A DNA stretch of 64,000 nucleotides from Brotonthovivens ammoniilytica (GCF_025566885.1 NZ_JAOQJQ010000007.1:82168-146167), one strand, 5' to 3'. Positions 8,055 to 18,300 are shown, numbered from the stretch's first letter. Numbers and translations are program-made. The notes: generated by a model from the sequence alone, not told the origin.

Positions 8055-8939
8055 ATGTCTTTAAATTATGATTATTATCATATCTTTTATCATGTTGCTG
8101 AAAATAAAAGTCTGACTGCAGCAGCAAATCAGCTGTTTCTTTCCCAATCTACAGTCAGCCGTTCTATACAGAATCTGGAGCACGAACTAGGATGCACGCT
8201 TTTACTGCGTTCAAAGCAGGGCATTTCACTGACAGAAGAAGGAAGTTTCCTATACGATTATGTCAAAAAAGCCTTTGCTTATATTTCTTATGCAGAAAAC
8301 CACCTGCATAATATACAGAAGTTAAACAGCGGCTTCCTGCGCATTGGTGCCACAGAACTGACACTACAGTATTTTCTGCTCTCCCATCTTGAGACCTTTG
8401 AAGCAAAGTATCCCGGTATCCATATGGAGCTTTCCTTCCAAATTCCAAAGGAAGCCTTTCAGCTTTTAAATTCGGGACTTCTTGATATTGCGATTCTGAC
8501 AACCCCATTTTCAGAGAATGATTCCATACAAAAATATCCTCTGATGAATTTTAGTGATATTTTAATTGCCAGTCCCCAATACGAACATCTAAAACATAAG
8601 GTTCTGGATTTTTCTCAGCTGCAAAACGAACCTTTTATTGTCATGGAACATGGTACCAGCGCACGTCTTTACATTGACGAGGTCTGTTCCTCACTGGATA
8701 TCACCTATTTTCCCAAATATGAGGTTGGTTCCATGCCCCTTATTGTTTCTATGGTGGAACGAAACCTTGGTATCGGCTTTGTCCCGGAAATCTTCGTACA
8801 TGAGAAATTGAAAAAAGGGAAACTGATACAACTGCAATTAAAAACACCTCTGCCAAGCCGCCAGATCTGCGCTTTTACCAGTAAGGCATTTCCGGTTCAC
8901 TCAGTCAGAGATGTTTTTTTAAAACAACTCTGCAAATAG
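8055..8939 (+). CDS. LysR-type transcriptional regulator
   Basis: Transcription factor with an N-terminal winged helix-turn-helix (SLTAAANQLFLSQSTVSRSIQNLE, about 17-40) and a substrate-binding effector domain (about 90-290). It has 294 residues, the usual length. The ATG follows TGGAGG at good spacing. It diverges from ackA over a shared promoter region, the classic LysR arrangement, so control of ackA or of itself is possible. It ends 2 bp from the convergent SufE-like gene. Its ligand cannot be read from sequence. Confidence 0.92.
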   Translation: MSLNYDYYHIFYHVAENKSLTAAANQLFLSQSTVSRSIQNLEHELGCTLLLRSKQGISLTEEGSFLYDYVKKAFAYISYAENHLHNIQKLNSGFLRIGATELTLQYFLLSHLETFEAKYPGIHMELSFQIPKEAFQLLNSGLLDIAILTTPFSENDSIQKYPLMNFSDILIASPQYEHLKHKVLDFSQLQNEPFIVMEHGTSARLYIDEVCSSLDITYFPKYEVGSMPLIVSMVERNLGIGFVPEIFVHEKLKKGKLIQLQLKTPLPSRQICAFTSKAFPVHSVRDVFLKQLCK

Positions 8940-8941
8940 TA

Positions 8942-9385
8942 CTATTCACAACTATCTGCAAATTTTTTTATTTTCCTTATAATCAGCTGCATTCCTTTAT
9001 AGCGGTCTGTAGAAATCTGCCGGGCAATGTCCGTTTTATCCATAAAAGTAATATCAGCCCGGCGGACTTCTTCTGGCGTTCGATGATGAAACAGTGCAGT
9101 GATTACACCAACAATCCCCTTCACAATAAGACTTTCACTGTCCGCCCGGACTGATATTTTTCCGTTTTCATACCCCAGCACCAGCCATAATTTTGCCTGG
9201 CAGCTATGTATTCTATTTTCCTCAGTCCGCTCTGTTTCGTATAGTTTTTCCATATCAGAGGTTAACTCTAACAGCGCCTGATACTGAATCAGCCAGTCTT
9301 CCAGTTCATTAAACTCCTGTATAAACTCCTGTTCTTCTTCTGCGATTGTCCTGACTTTTTTCTCCTCTGCCATTGCTGTACTCAT
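8942..9385 (-). CDS. SufE-like sulfur acceptor protein
   Basis: SufE proteins take persulfide sulfur from a cysteine desulfurase on a conserved Cys and pass it on. From the ATG at 9385 (GGGAGG eight bases upstream) it has 147 residues. The SufE core is present: C62 in IHSCQAKLWL corresponds to the active-site Cys, followed by the SVRADSESLIVKGIVGVI strand-helix segment typical of the family. No SufS desulfurase or SufBCD is nearby. It is the last gene of a leftward cluster with a MetE-like enzyme, so it may serve a dedicated sulfur-transfer step rather than general Fe-S assembly (inference). The frame extends 18 codons upstream to 9439, with no better start. Confidence 0.85.
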   Translation of the reverse strand: MSTAMAEEKKVRTIAEEEQEFIQEFNELEDWLIQYQALLELTSDMEKLYETERTEENRIHSCQAKLWLVLGYENGKISVRADSESLIVKGIVGVITALFHHRTPEEVRRADITFMDKTDIARQISTDRYKGMQLIIRKIKKFADSCE

Positions 9386-9386
9386 A

Positions 9387-9797
9387 TTACTGCCTCCCTG
9401 CCTCAAACACTGCTCTGGCAATATCCTGTGTCGTTTCAAAATATGCTGTCTTTTCTACAGGAAAAGTGATGCCAAACCCTTTCTGAATCGCCATATACAA
9501 AAGTATTTTCTTATTCATGGAAGAAGTAACTCCGTCGCAGGAAGCCGCACTGTCAGCTTTAAAAGCATCCTGTTTTTCCAGCTGGACAGCCTTTGCCACA
9601 CTCAGTTCAGAAAGTTCTGAAATATCATAAATTCCCTGTGCAGTCTCATGCAGAAGATATTTATACAGTATAAACTGATATAAATCCTCATGGAGCAGTT
9701 CCGGGGTATGGTAGACTGTCCGCTGCATCTTTTCCAGAAGTGCAGCGGCAGCCTGACGGCTTTGTAATAATGTTTTATTTACTTTCAGGATACTCAT
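9387..9797 (-). CDS. Hypothetical protein, weakly ACP-like C-terminus
   Basis: 136 residues, not recognised. It starts with the ATG overlapping the stop of the upstream isomerase-like gene (ATGA), and its TAA is one base from the SufE-like ATG, so it is firmly inside the operon. The N-terminal half is helical and rich in L and E. The C-terminal part (KGFGITFPVEKTAYFETTQDI) resembles helix II-III of acyl carrier proteins, and a Ser pair (S92/S93 region, after CDGV) sits one residue off the phosphopantetheine Ser position. That similarity is by eye and weak. A carrier or adaptor role for the SufE partner is speculation. Confidence 0.7.
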   Translation of the reverse strand: MSILKVNKTLLQSRQAAAALLEKMQRTVYHTPELLHEDLYQFILYKYLLHETAQGIYDISELSELSVAKAVQLEKQDAFKADSAASCDGVTSSMNKKILLYMAIQKGFGITFPVEKTAYFETTQDIARAVFEAGRQ

Positions 9798-11329
9798 GCG
9801 GTAACGACTTCCAGACCATATGCCTTGCCAAGCATAATCAGTTCTTTTGTATAATCACCGTACACAAGCGGACAATGATTTCCAAAATTAATTTGTTTAT
9901 AGAAGAAATCTTCCTGGTCTTCTACTGTAAAAAATACTCCCTGATCACAATTCATTCTATCATAACCAGCCCCTCCACAAATCGTTGCTTTTGCCACAAA
10001 TAATTGATTACCATCCGGCGAAATTTTTGCCAGTGTAATTTCCTGTCCATTATCCTGGCCAAAATCATAACGGAACGTTGCACCGAATCCGCCGTGTGCA
10101 AATGGTGCAATACCATAAGATCCTGTCTTAGCTGAAAGACCTTTTAACTTTCTGTTTGGCGTAGAATGGAAGGACAAATAAAGATTTGCCCGATCTGCAT
10201 CTTTGATATTTTGAATATCATCTTCTCCTATATTCTGCAAAGTAACCATTTTGCCGTCTTCATCATAATATACACAATTGGTATTTCCCATATATGGTGC
10301 TTTTCCGGACAGGTTTGTCAGCATTACCATAGTTACCAGCGAATTGATATCAAATTCACATGCAGAAGGAATACCCTGTTCATTATTTAATGAGTGTGTC
10401 AGACAAAATGTAATCTGTTCTTCATTCATTCTTCTTGTAGAACAGATATCCGGACATGGAATAGTAAACGCATTACAATCATTAAATTCCATGAGTTTCT
10501 GAACGGTTACATATGCTACTACAGATTTTTTCAGTTTCTCCCTTTCCATTTTATTAAACTGAGCGCCTGCAATTAATTCATCTGTTATCTTTTCTACCAG
10601 CACCATATCTTCTTCATTAATATTAAGAGCTTTTCTTCCCGGAAGCGTTGGATTTGTGGTAGGATCCACCATATGTGTCTGATCAATTAACTCATGGGCA
10701 TTTATATTTCGGAACCGAATTCCGAACTTATCTGCAATTTCATTGATATTTACAAATGTATCCGGCGTACTGAAAGATGTTGTAGAATTGAATCTGGACG
10801 CAAGCAGTACTCTTGTCTCTGCCAAAGCTTTTTTAGCACGCATTACCCGCAGATGGGTCCGCAGATCGTCCCATGTACGATAAGAGTATGATTCAAGCCC
10901 TCTGGCCCGAACAGCGGCTGTATTCAATGCCGGACCACAGCATTGCTGAGGTGCAACTCCCATAGGTTTCTTATAACGCTGTGCAAACTCCAGATATAGA
11001 TCTCCTCTTCCGATTCCGGTAGAAAAAATAAAAAAATCTACCTGTTCAATATCCTCTGCCATCTTTAAAAACATATCTTCCTTCGTTACAAACCAGTCAT
11101 CTCTTTCCACATAAATAGGATCAAGAATCTCAATCCCATCCATTGTAATATTTTTCGAAATATTATTTTTGAACTTTTTATAAAGTTCCTGAGCCATCAT
11201 AACCTCATATGACTTTTCCAGCTGCTCTCCTTTTCCAAATCTGCATGGCCCTTCATATGAATATTCATGAATAATTGCCAGAAATACTGGCCGAACCCGC
11301 AACACTACATCTACACTTTTCTTAATCAT
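9794..11329 (-). CDS. L-fucose isomerase-like protein
   Basis: 511 residues resembling the L-fucose/L-arabinose isomerase fold. The C-terminal half has EFDINSLVTMVMLTNLSGKA, an HSTPNRKLKG segment and an FAHGGFGATFRYDFG segment that suit the isomerase catalytic domain. The N-terminal part (to about 170) is of the Rossmann type. Which sugar, if any, it uses is unclear: no sugar transporter, kinase or aldolase is nearby, and neighbours point to sulfur or methyl chemistry. The start is the ATG at 11329. A 130-nt gap with a hairpin separates it from the MetE-like gene; it overlaps the next gene by 4 nt. Confidence 0.7.
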   Translation of the reverse strand: MIKKSVDVVLRVRPVFLAIIHEYSYEGPCRFGKGEQLEKSYEVMMAQELYKKFKNNISKNITMDGIEILDPIYVERDDWFVTKEDMFLKMAEDIEQVDFFIFSTGIGRGDLYLEFAQRYKKPMGVAPQQCCGPALNTAAVRARGLESYSYRTWDDLRTHLRVMRAKKALAETRVLLASRFNSTTSFSTPDTFVNINEIADKFGIRFRNINAHELIDQTHMVDPTTNPTLPGRKALNINEEDMVLVEKITDELIAGAQFNKMEREKLKKSVVAYVTVQKLMEFNDCNAFTIPCPDICSTRRMNEEQITFCLTHSLNNEQGIPSACEFDINSLVTMVMLTNLSGKAPYMGNTNCVYYDEDGKMVTLQNIGEDDIQNIKDADRANLYLSFHSTPNRKLKGLSAKTGSYGIAPFAHGGFGATFRYDFGQDNGQEITLAKISPDGNQLFVAKATICGGAGYDRMNCDQGVFFTVEDQEDFFYKQINFGNHCPLVYGDYTKELIMLGKAYGLEVVTA

Positions 11330-11408
11330 TGGTAAATACCTCCTGCTTTATGTTTTATGGATTTTATTATATCTGATACTCACTTCTTCTACCAAATGCA
11401 TAAATGAA

Positions 11409-11436
11409 GGGATCCATGCAATTAAGCATAGATCCC
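11409..11436. other. Intergenic hairpin between MetE-like and isomerase-like genes
   Basis: GGGATC-C-ATGC, loop AATTAA, GCAT-A-GATCCC: two stacked stems in the 130-nt gap. No T-run follows on either strand, so it may be an mRNA processing or stability element rather than a terminator. Confidence 0.5.
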
Positions 11437-11459
11437 GCAGACCAGCAATATTTGCAGCA

Positions 11460-12584
11460 TTAACTCCAGACTTTCTCTGCAATACTTTTGACCAGTTCTA
11501 CCTTTCTCCACTGTTCCTCTTCTGTGAGAAGATTCCCTTCTTCGGTAGATGAAAAACCGCACTGAGGACTGATACACAGCTGTTTTAACGGAACATATTG
11601 CTGTGCTTTGCAGATTTTTTCCACAATTTCCTGTTCACATTCCAGCTTCGGATCTTTGGATGTAACAAGTCCAAGAACCACCTTCTGATTTCTTATAAAG
11701 CGGAGAGGTGCAAAATCTCCTGCCCGGTCAGAATCATATTCCAGGAAAAAACCATCCACATGACAGCCCCCAAATAAAATTTCAGCTACCGGCTCATAAC
11801 CGCCGCTGGAAAACCAGGTAGATCTGAAATTTCCTCTGCAGACATGCATTGTAATCACCATATCATCCGGTTTTACTTCCAGAATGCGATTCAGCATATC
11901 TACATATTTTTGCGCAGTCACATCCAGATCCAAACCGCGTTCTGCATATGCCTCGCGTTTGCTCAAATCACAAAACTCTCCCCATGAAGTATCATCAAAC
12001 TGCAGATAACGACATCCCGCCGCATAAAATGCCTGAACAGCATCCTGATAGGCCGCTGCAATATCCGCAAACAGGACGTCTTCCTCCCGGTATCTCTCAA
12101 GAGGCTTGTAATTCTCTTCTCTGACACAACACATTAAATGGAGCATTGACGGAGACGGTATTGTTTGTTTTACAACAGTATTCCCGGCCACAGACTTCAT
12201 GAATTTAAAATCTTCTAAAAACGGATGCCGGCCAAACCCAATTTTCCCTGTTATTTTAACAGTAGCAGGTTTTGGCTGTTCTCCTTGAAACTCTACAGAC
12301 CAGTGTTCTGCGCCAATTTCTGCAACACCTTCTAATGCTGCAAAAAAATCCAGATGCCAGTAGCGCCTTCTGAACTCACCATCCGTCACAGCCGGCAGAC
12401 CTGCTTCTTTTTCCTTCATGACCAGTTCTCTGACTGCTTCATTTTCAACCGCTGTCAAATCCTTTTTCTTTATTTCTCCTTTTGAAAACTTCTCTCTTGC
12501 TTTCTTCAGCTTATCCGGTCTCAAAAAACTTCCCACCACTTCAAAAGGATATGGTGCTTTTTCCATATTCATATAATTGCTCAT
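11460..12584 (-). CDS. MetE-like cobalamin-independent methyltransferase (core domain)
   Basis: Homologue of the C-terminal catalytic half of methionine synthase MetE (YxjG/YxjH-like short form). At 374 residues it lacks the N-terminal domain of full MetE (about 750). Zinc and thiolate-activating ligands are all visible: H247-x-C249 in TMHVCRGN, E282 in FFLEYDSD and C342 in SPQCGFSS. It should therefore move a methyl group to a thiol. Start: ATG at 12584 with AAGGAGG seven bases upstream; the frame extends 6 codons further. It sits 79 nt downstream of a LysR gene and leads the isomerase-like/SufE-like genes. No S-box or T-box leader was recognised. Its donor and acceptor are unknown. Confidence 0.85.
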   Translation of the reverse strand: MSNYMNMEKAPYPFEVVGSFLRPDKLKKAREKFSKGEIKKKDLTAVENEAVRELVMKEKEAGLPAVTDGEFRRRYWHLDFFAALEGVAEIGAEHWSVEFQGEQPKPATVKITGKIGFGRHPFLEDFKFMKSVAGNTVVKQTIPSPSMLHLMCCVREENYKPLERYREEDVLFADIAAAYQDAVQAFYAAGCRYLQFDDTSWGEFCDLSKREAYAERGLDLDVTAQKYVDMLNRILEVKPDDMVITMHVCRGNFRSTWFSSGGYEPVAEILFGGCHVDGFFLEYDSDRAGDFAPLRFIRNQKVVLGLVTSKDPKLECEQEIVEKICKAQQYVPLKQLCISPQCGFSSTEEGNLLTEEEQWRKVELVKSIAEKVWS

Positions 12585-12663
12585 TGCGAATCCTCCTTGC
12601 ATTTCTCAGGTTACTTTAACATAAGAGGATTACTATGCGTTAATACAAATAATCAATCGCCAT

Positions 12664-13569
12664 CTATAGAAAAAAACTATATTTATTCAAATGTTCAAGA
12701 TAACGTTTCGCAGTTTCACTCAAGGGCATTTCAGCAGCATGAATATAGCCGATTTCCATTTTCTCTTCACGGGCCAGCGGAACAGATACAATTTCCGTTC
12801 CATTCAAATCGCTGCTTAAAATCCCGGAACAAATAGTATAACCATTCAAACCAATCAGCAAATTAAACAGCGTAGCACGGTCTGTTACAACAATACTTTT
12901 AGGACTTTCTTCTGTACTGTACGGCTCTTCCGCAAAATAAAAAGAGTTATTGATTCCCTGCTCATATGTCAGTCTGGGATAATCCTGCAAATCAGCCATC
13001 GCCACTTTCTCCTTCCCGGCCAGGGGATTTTTTCTGCTGACAAATACATGAGGTCTTGCCAAAAACAGCGGAACAAATGAAAGCTCTGCCTTCTCAAACA
13101 TCCGCATCATAACATCATGATTAAAATCATTCAGAAACAAAATTCCAAGTTCACTCCTTTTCGTACGCACATCCTCAATTATATCAAATGTCTTTGACTC
13201 TCTCAGGGAAAATTCATACTTGTTTTTTCCGTATTCTTTTATCAGTTCCACAAATGCATTTACAACAAATGCATAATGCTGGGCCGATATAGCAAAAACT
13301 CTGCGCACAGGAGTTCCTTTTTTGTATTTCTGCTCCAGAAGCTGAGCCTGTTCTACTACCTGGCGGGCATAAGCCAGAAACCTTGTTCCTTCTTCTGACA
13401 GATAAACCCCTCTGTTATTACGGCAAAATATTGTAATCCCCATTTCTTTTTCCAGATCCGTTACAGCCTTAGAAAGACTTGGCTGAGTAATAAATAACTT
13501 TTGTGCTGCGCCGCTGATGGAACCGGACTGCACAATCTGGATCACGTATTTTAACTGCTGTAATGTCAT
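12664..13569 (-). CDS. LysR-type transcriptional regulator
   Basis: 301 residues with the LysR helix-turn-helix (GSISGAAQKLFITQPSLSKA, about 15-34) and a C-terminal effector domain. ATG preceded by AAAGGAG. It is transcribed in the same direction as the MetE-like cluster just downstream and diverges from tmcAL over 149 bp. It most likely controls the downstream sulfur/methyl cluster (inference from position; CysB/MetR-type LysR regulators commonly do this). Confidence 0.92.
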   Translation of the reverse strand: MTLQQLKYVIQIVQSGSISGAAQKLFITQPSLSKAVTDLEKEMGITIFCRNNRGVYLSEEGTRFLAYARQVVEQAQLLEQKYKKGTPVRRVFAISAQHYAFVVNAFVELIKEYGKNKYEFSLRESKTFDIIEDVRTKRSELGILFLNDFNHDVMMRMFEKAELSFVPLFLARPHVFVSRKNPLAGKEKVAMADLQDYPRLTYEQGINNSFYFAEEPYSTEESPKSIVVTDRATLFNLLIGLNGYTICSGILSSDLNGTEIVSVPLAREEKMEIGYIHAAEMPLSETAKRYLEHLNKYSFFL

Positions 13570-13718
13570 AACCGCTCCTTTTTATCTTTTTTATTTCTGC
13601 TTATTTATAAAACGATAGTACACAAACCTTTCAAATTCTGCAATTACAAATTTTCTTGTACTGCCGCGGCCTCCGTGTTATGATTTCTGAAATATAAGAA
13701 TTCAATCAGGAGACTTTT

Positions 13719-14966
13719 ATGAATATTACAGGAATTATTGCTGAATACAATCCATTCCATAACGGACATGCATATCACATAGAAGAAACCAGAAAACAAA
13801 CTCAGGCAGACTATATTATCGCCATCATCAGCGGTAATTTTGTGCAGAGAGGCGCACCCGCCGCTGCAGACAAATATCTTAGAACACGGCTGGCTCTCCT
13901 TGGAGGCGCAGATCTTGTTCTGGAACTGCCTGTTTTCGGAGCTGTTTCAAGCGCTGAAACATTTGCAAAAAGCGGCATTCATATTCTGGACAGGCTAAAC
14001 TGTGTTACACATATCAGTTTTGGCGCAGAGTCCCCGGATACAGACCGGCTCTTTTCTCTGGCCGCATTATTTGCAGGGGAGCCGGCTCCCTACCGCGAAC
14101 TTCTCTCCTCTTATTTAAAAGAAGGACTTTCCTTCCCGGCGGCCCGGCAGGCTGCGGCAGTGAAATATCTGCATCTTGATGCAGACCCCTCTGCTTTAAA
14201 TCTGCCCAACAACATTCTCGGCATCGAATATTTAAAAGCTCTCATGCAGTCTGACTCTGATTTAATTCCATGTATCATCCCCCGTCAGGGCAGCAGCTAC
14301 CACGATACGGATATCCACAGAGGGTTTTCCTCCGCCACCGCCCTGCGGAAAGCTATTTTCGCCTCCAAGGAGCTCTCCGTCACAGCCGATTCACTGTGTA
14401 ATCTTAAAAACCAGATGCCGGATGCCTGCTATCAAGCAGTAAAAGACTGGGCCGCTCATAATTTCTTTCTGCAGGAAGATGATTTTTCCAGCCTCCTTCA
14501 TTATAAGCTGCTTCTAAATAACGGACGATACGCAGAATTTGGCGAAGGTTCTTTACAGCTTTTTGGCAGAATCAAACACACACTGGAACAATTTAGAAGT
14601 TTTTCTCAATTCTGCAGTATCCTGAAAACCAAAGACCGCACTTACACTTCCATTGCCAGATATTTGATTCACCTGCTTCTTGGCATAACGGGGGAGAGTC
14701 TCTGTCTTTTTCAGAAATATGACTGCGCGCCTTATGTAAGGATACTGGGATTTAAAAAATCTGCAGCGCCCCTTTTAACTTTGCTAAAGCAAAGCAGCAT
14801 TCCGGTAATCAGCAGATTATCTTCTGATTATCAGGATTTATCTGATGAAAGAAAACAGCTTCTTGAGCTTGAGATCCGCAGCGCTCACATTTACAACAGC
14901 ATTCAGACCGGTAAAACGGGATACCCTGTAAAAAATGAATTTCGCCGGTCCCTTATCATACTTTAA
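13719..14966 (+). CDS. tmcAL: tRNA(Met) cytidine acetate ligase TmcAL
   Basis: Forms N4-acetylcytidine at the wobble base of elongator tRNA-Met using acetate and ATP through an acetyl-adenylate. The 415 residues match B. subtilis YlbM/TmcAL. The nucleotidyltransferase signature is at the N-terminus (GIIAEYNPFHNGHAYHI, 5-21, with the HxGH motif as HNGH), followed by SGNFVQRGAPA and LPNNILGIEYLKA. The ATG follows CAGGAG. A strong terminator follows, so it appears monocistronic. Confidence 0.95.
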   Translation: MNITGIIAEYNPFHNGHAYHIEETRKQTQADYIIAIISGNFVQRGAPAAADKYLRTRLALLGGADLVLELPVFGAVSSAETFAKSGIHILDRLNCVTHISFGAESPDTDRLFSLAALFAGEPAPYRELLSSYLKEGLSFPAARQAAAVKYLHLDADPSALNLPNNILGIEYLKALMQSDSDLIPCIIPRQGSSYHDTDIHRGFSSATALRKAIFASKELSVTADSLCNLKNQMPDACYQAVKDWAAHNFFLQEDDFSSLLHYKLLLNNGRYAEFGEGSLQLFGRIKHTLEQFRSFSQFCSILKTKDRTYTSIARYLIHLLLGITGESLCLFQKYDCAPYVRILGFKKSAAPLLTLLKQSSIPVISRLSSDYQDLSDERKQLLELEIRSAHIYNSIQTGKTGYPVKNEFRRSLIIL

Positions 14967-14992
14967 ACGCCAGATCTGCAGATAATTTTTTT

Positions 14993-15028
14993 GCTGCCCC
15001 AAAATATATTTGCGGGGCAGCATTTTTT
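14993..15028 (+). terminator. Intrinsic terminator of tmcAL
   Basis: GCTGCCCC, a 13-nt loop, GGGGCAGC, then ATTTTTT, 27 nt after the tmcAL stop. Confidence 0.88.
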
Positions 15029-15182
15029 CGTACACTCTTCATTTTGAGCCGTGTTTTGACGGTATACCTGTCATTTTATTAGCAAAAATGAATTATTTTG
15101 TTTTAAATCCTGCATTTTTATTTGTCTTTTTCTTAACAAAGTCTATTTCTGCGTTATTTTTTGCATAATATAGAATTTTCAC

Positions 15183-15211
15183 TTGCAGTATTTTGAACTT
15201 TCCAATATAAT
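15183..15211 (+). promoter_or_regulatory. Candidate sigma-A promoter of pyc
   Basis: TTGCAG, 17 bp, perfect TATAAT. The start site would fall at about 15218, at the foot of the first leader hairpin. The -35 box is weak, which suits a regulated promoter. Confidence 0.6.
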
Positions 15212-15214
15212 TGT

Positions 15215-15292
15215 GTCATGCGGTCATTTGTCCGCGTGACGCAAAATAAATCTGAGGGGATTTATTTTCCCAGATGCCTGATACCAGGCATC
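15215..15292 (+). ncRNA. Structured 5' leader of pyc with three consecutive hairpins
   Basis: Three stems stand back to back. P1: GTCATGCGG/CCGCGTGAC (15215-15240). P2: AAAATAAATC/GATTTATTTT with loop TGAGGG (15243-15268), 10 bp perfect. P3: GATGCCTG/CAGGCATC with loop ATAC (15273-15292), 8 bp perfect. They fill the leader between the promoter and the ribosome site (GAGGAG at about 15303). No T-run follows P3 and I do not recognise a known riboswitch class. It could be a protein-bound leader, a stability element or a new regulatory RNA. Confidence 0.6.
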
Positions 15293-15318
15293 CGAAAATG
15301 AGTGAGGAGTCTAATTGA

Positions 15319-18300
15319 ATGAAAAACACAACAATCAAACCATTCAAAAAGGTTCTGGTGGCGAACCGGGGCGAAATCGCCATCCGAGTATTCCGGGCTT
15401 TAAATGAGCTTGGGATTACAACCGTCGGTATTTTTTCCAAGGAAGACCGCTATGCGCTTTTCCGTACAAAAGCAGATGAGGCTTATCCGTTAAATCCGGA
15501 AAAAGGTCCCATTGATGCTTATCTTGATATCGACACCATTATTAAAATTGCATTGTCCGCAAATGTGGACGCAATTCATCCGGGGTATGGCTTTTTATCA
15601 GAAAATCCTGATTTTGTAGACGCCTGCGAAAAAAACGGCATTGTTTTCATTGGTCCTTCCAGCGATATTATGAACGCTATGGGAGATAAAATTTCTTCCA
15701 AGCAGATGGCCATTGATGCAGAAGTACCGATTATTCCAGGTGTGGACCATGCCATTAAAGAATATGACGAAGCTGCAAAAATCGCAGCGCAGGTTGGTTT
15801 TCCAATTATGCTGAAAGCCTCAAACGGCGGCGGCGGACGCGGTATGCGTATCGTCAACTGCATGGAAGACCTTGGCAGAGAATTTGAAGAAGCAAAAAAT
15901 GAATCCAAAAAAGCATTTGGCGATGACAAGATTTTTATTGAAAAATATCTTCGCAGTCCAAAACATATTGAGGTTCAGATCCTTGGGGACAACTACGGCA
16001 ATGTAGTACACCTCTTTGACCGCGACTGTTCCGTACAGCGCCGTCACCAGAAAGTTGTTGAGTACGCTCCTGCTTTTTCTGTTCCGGAACAGACAAGACA
16101 GATCATCTTTGACAGCGCCATCCGTCTTGCAAAAAAAGTAGGCTACCGAAATGCCGGCACGCTGGAATTTCTTGTAGATGCTGACAATCATCCGTATTTT
16201 ATCGAGATGAATCCACGTATTCAGGTGGAGCATACCGTCAGCGAAATGGTTACGGGAATTGATCTGGTGCAGTCTCAGATTCTGATCGCAGAAGGCTATC
16301 CGCTGGATTCAAAAGAAATCAGTATATCTTCTCAGGATTCCATCCACTGCAATGGATATTCTATCCAGACCCGTGTTACAACCGAGGATCCCAGTAATAA
16401 CTTCCTTCCTGATACGGGAGAGATTACCGTATACCGTTCCGGTTCCGGAAATGGTATCCGTCTGGACGGCGGAAACGCTTACACAGGCGCAGTGATTTCC
16501 CCATACTATGACAGTCTTCTTGTAAAGGCCATCTCACATGACCGTACCTTTGAAGGCGCCGTACGCAAGTCCATCCGGGCAATGCGGGAAATGAGAATCC
16601 GCGGTGTCAAAACGAATATTCCGTTTCTGATCAATGTCTTGAATCACTCTAAATTCGTAAATGGACAGTGCTACACTACTTTTATCGAAGAAACTCCGGA
16701 ATTATTCCAGTTAGAGCGGGGACAGGACCGGGCAACCAAGATTATTGAATTCCTGGGTGATAAAATTGTAAATTCCACCACAGGGCCAAAAGGTTTTTAT
16801 GAAAACCGGGTGCTTCCAAAATATGACAGAACTGCTCCTGTATACGGCGCCAGAGATGAATTTTTAAAACTGGGCGCTGAAGGATTTATGCAGAAAATAA
16901 AAAATGATAAAAAACTGTATGTCACAGATACTACTATGCGTGATGCACAGCAGTCTCTGATGGCAACCCGCATGAGAACCAAAGACCTCTGCGGCGCCGC
17001 TTACGCTACCAACGCATTTATGCAGAATGCATTTTCTGTGGAAGCCTGGGGCGGGGCAACCTATGATACTGCATACCGTTTTCTGAAAGAATCACCCTGG
17101 AAACGTCTGACGCTGTTAAGAGAAAGAATGCCAAACACACTGATTCAGATGCTGCTGCGGGCATCCAACGCAGTTGGATACAGCAACTATCCGGATAATG
17201 TGGTAAAAGAATTTATCCGCATTTCTGCAGAACACGGCATTGATGTATTCCGTGTATTCGATAGTTTAAACTGGGTGGAGAACATGAAGATGCCTATTGA
17301 GGAATCTTTAAAGACCGGTAAAATTGTAGAGGGTACGATCTGCTACACCGGAGATATTACAAGCCCGTCTGAAACCAAATATACACTGGATTACTATGTG
17401 AAAAAAGCTCTGGAACTGGAGGCTTTAGGATGCCACGCAATTGCCATCAAGGATATGGCGGGCCTGTTAAAACCTCTGGCTGCAAAAAAACTTGTAACAG
17501 CCTTAAAAGATGAATTAAACGTTCCTCTGCATTTACATACACACGATTCCACAGGAAACGGCGTAAGCTCTGTATTAATGGCCGCTGAAGCAGGTGTTGA
17601 TATTGTGGACCTTGCAATTGAATCCATGTCCTCTCTCACCAGCCAGCCATCCATGAACGCTGTTACAGAAGCCCTTCGCGGCACCCAGCGCGATACCGGA
17701 CTGGATTTTGAACAGCTGGATGAATTAAGCCGCTACTATGGCAGAATCCGTAAAGTTTACGCTGCTTTTGAAAGTGATATGAAAGCTCCAAATGCGGAAA
17801 TCTACAAATATGAAATTCCCGGCGGACAGTATTCAAACCTTTTAGCTCAGGTTACCAGCATGGGATCTGCCGATGACTTTGAATCAATTAAGTCTCTGTA
17901 TAAAGATGCCAACGATCTCCTTGGAAATATTGTTAAAGTTACCCCAACTTCCAAGGCGGTAGGCGATCTGGCAATCTTCATGTTTAAAAATAATCTGACT
18001 AAGGAAAATATTCTCACAGCCGGCGCAGGACTTTCCTATCCGGACTCTGTAGTTGATTACTTTAAAGGCATGATGGGACAGCCGGACGGCGGTTTCCCTG
18101 CAGCCCTTCAGAAAATTGTCCTGAAAGATATTGAACCATTAACAGAGCGCCCAGGCAGACTTCTTCCTCCGGAAGATCTAGAAGCAATTAAAAAGCACCT
18201 GATCGAAAAGTACCATTATGAAGATAAGAGTGAAGAAGTCATGCAGCAAAAAGCCATCAGCTATGCATTATATCCGAAAGTATATGAAGATTACTGCGAC

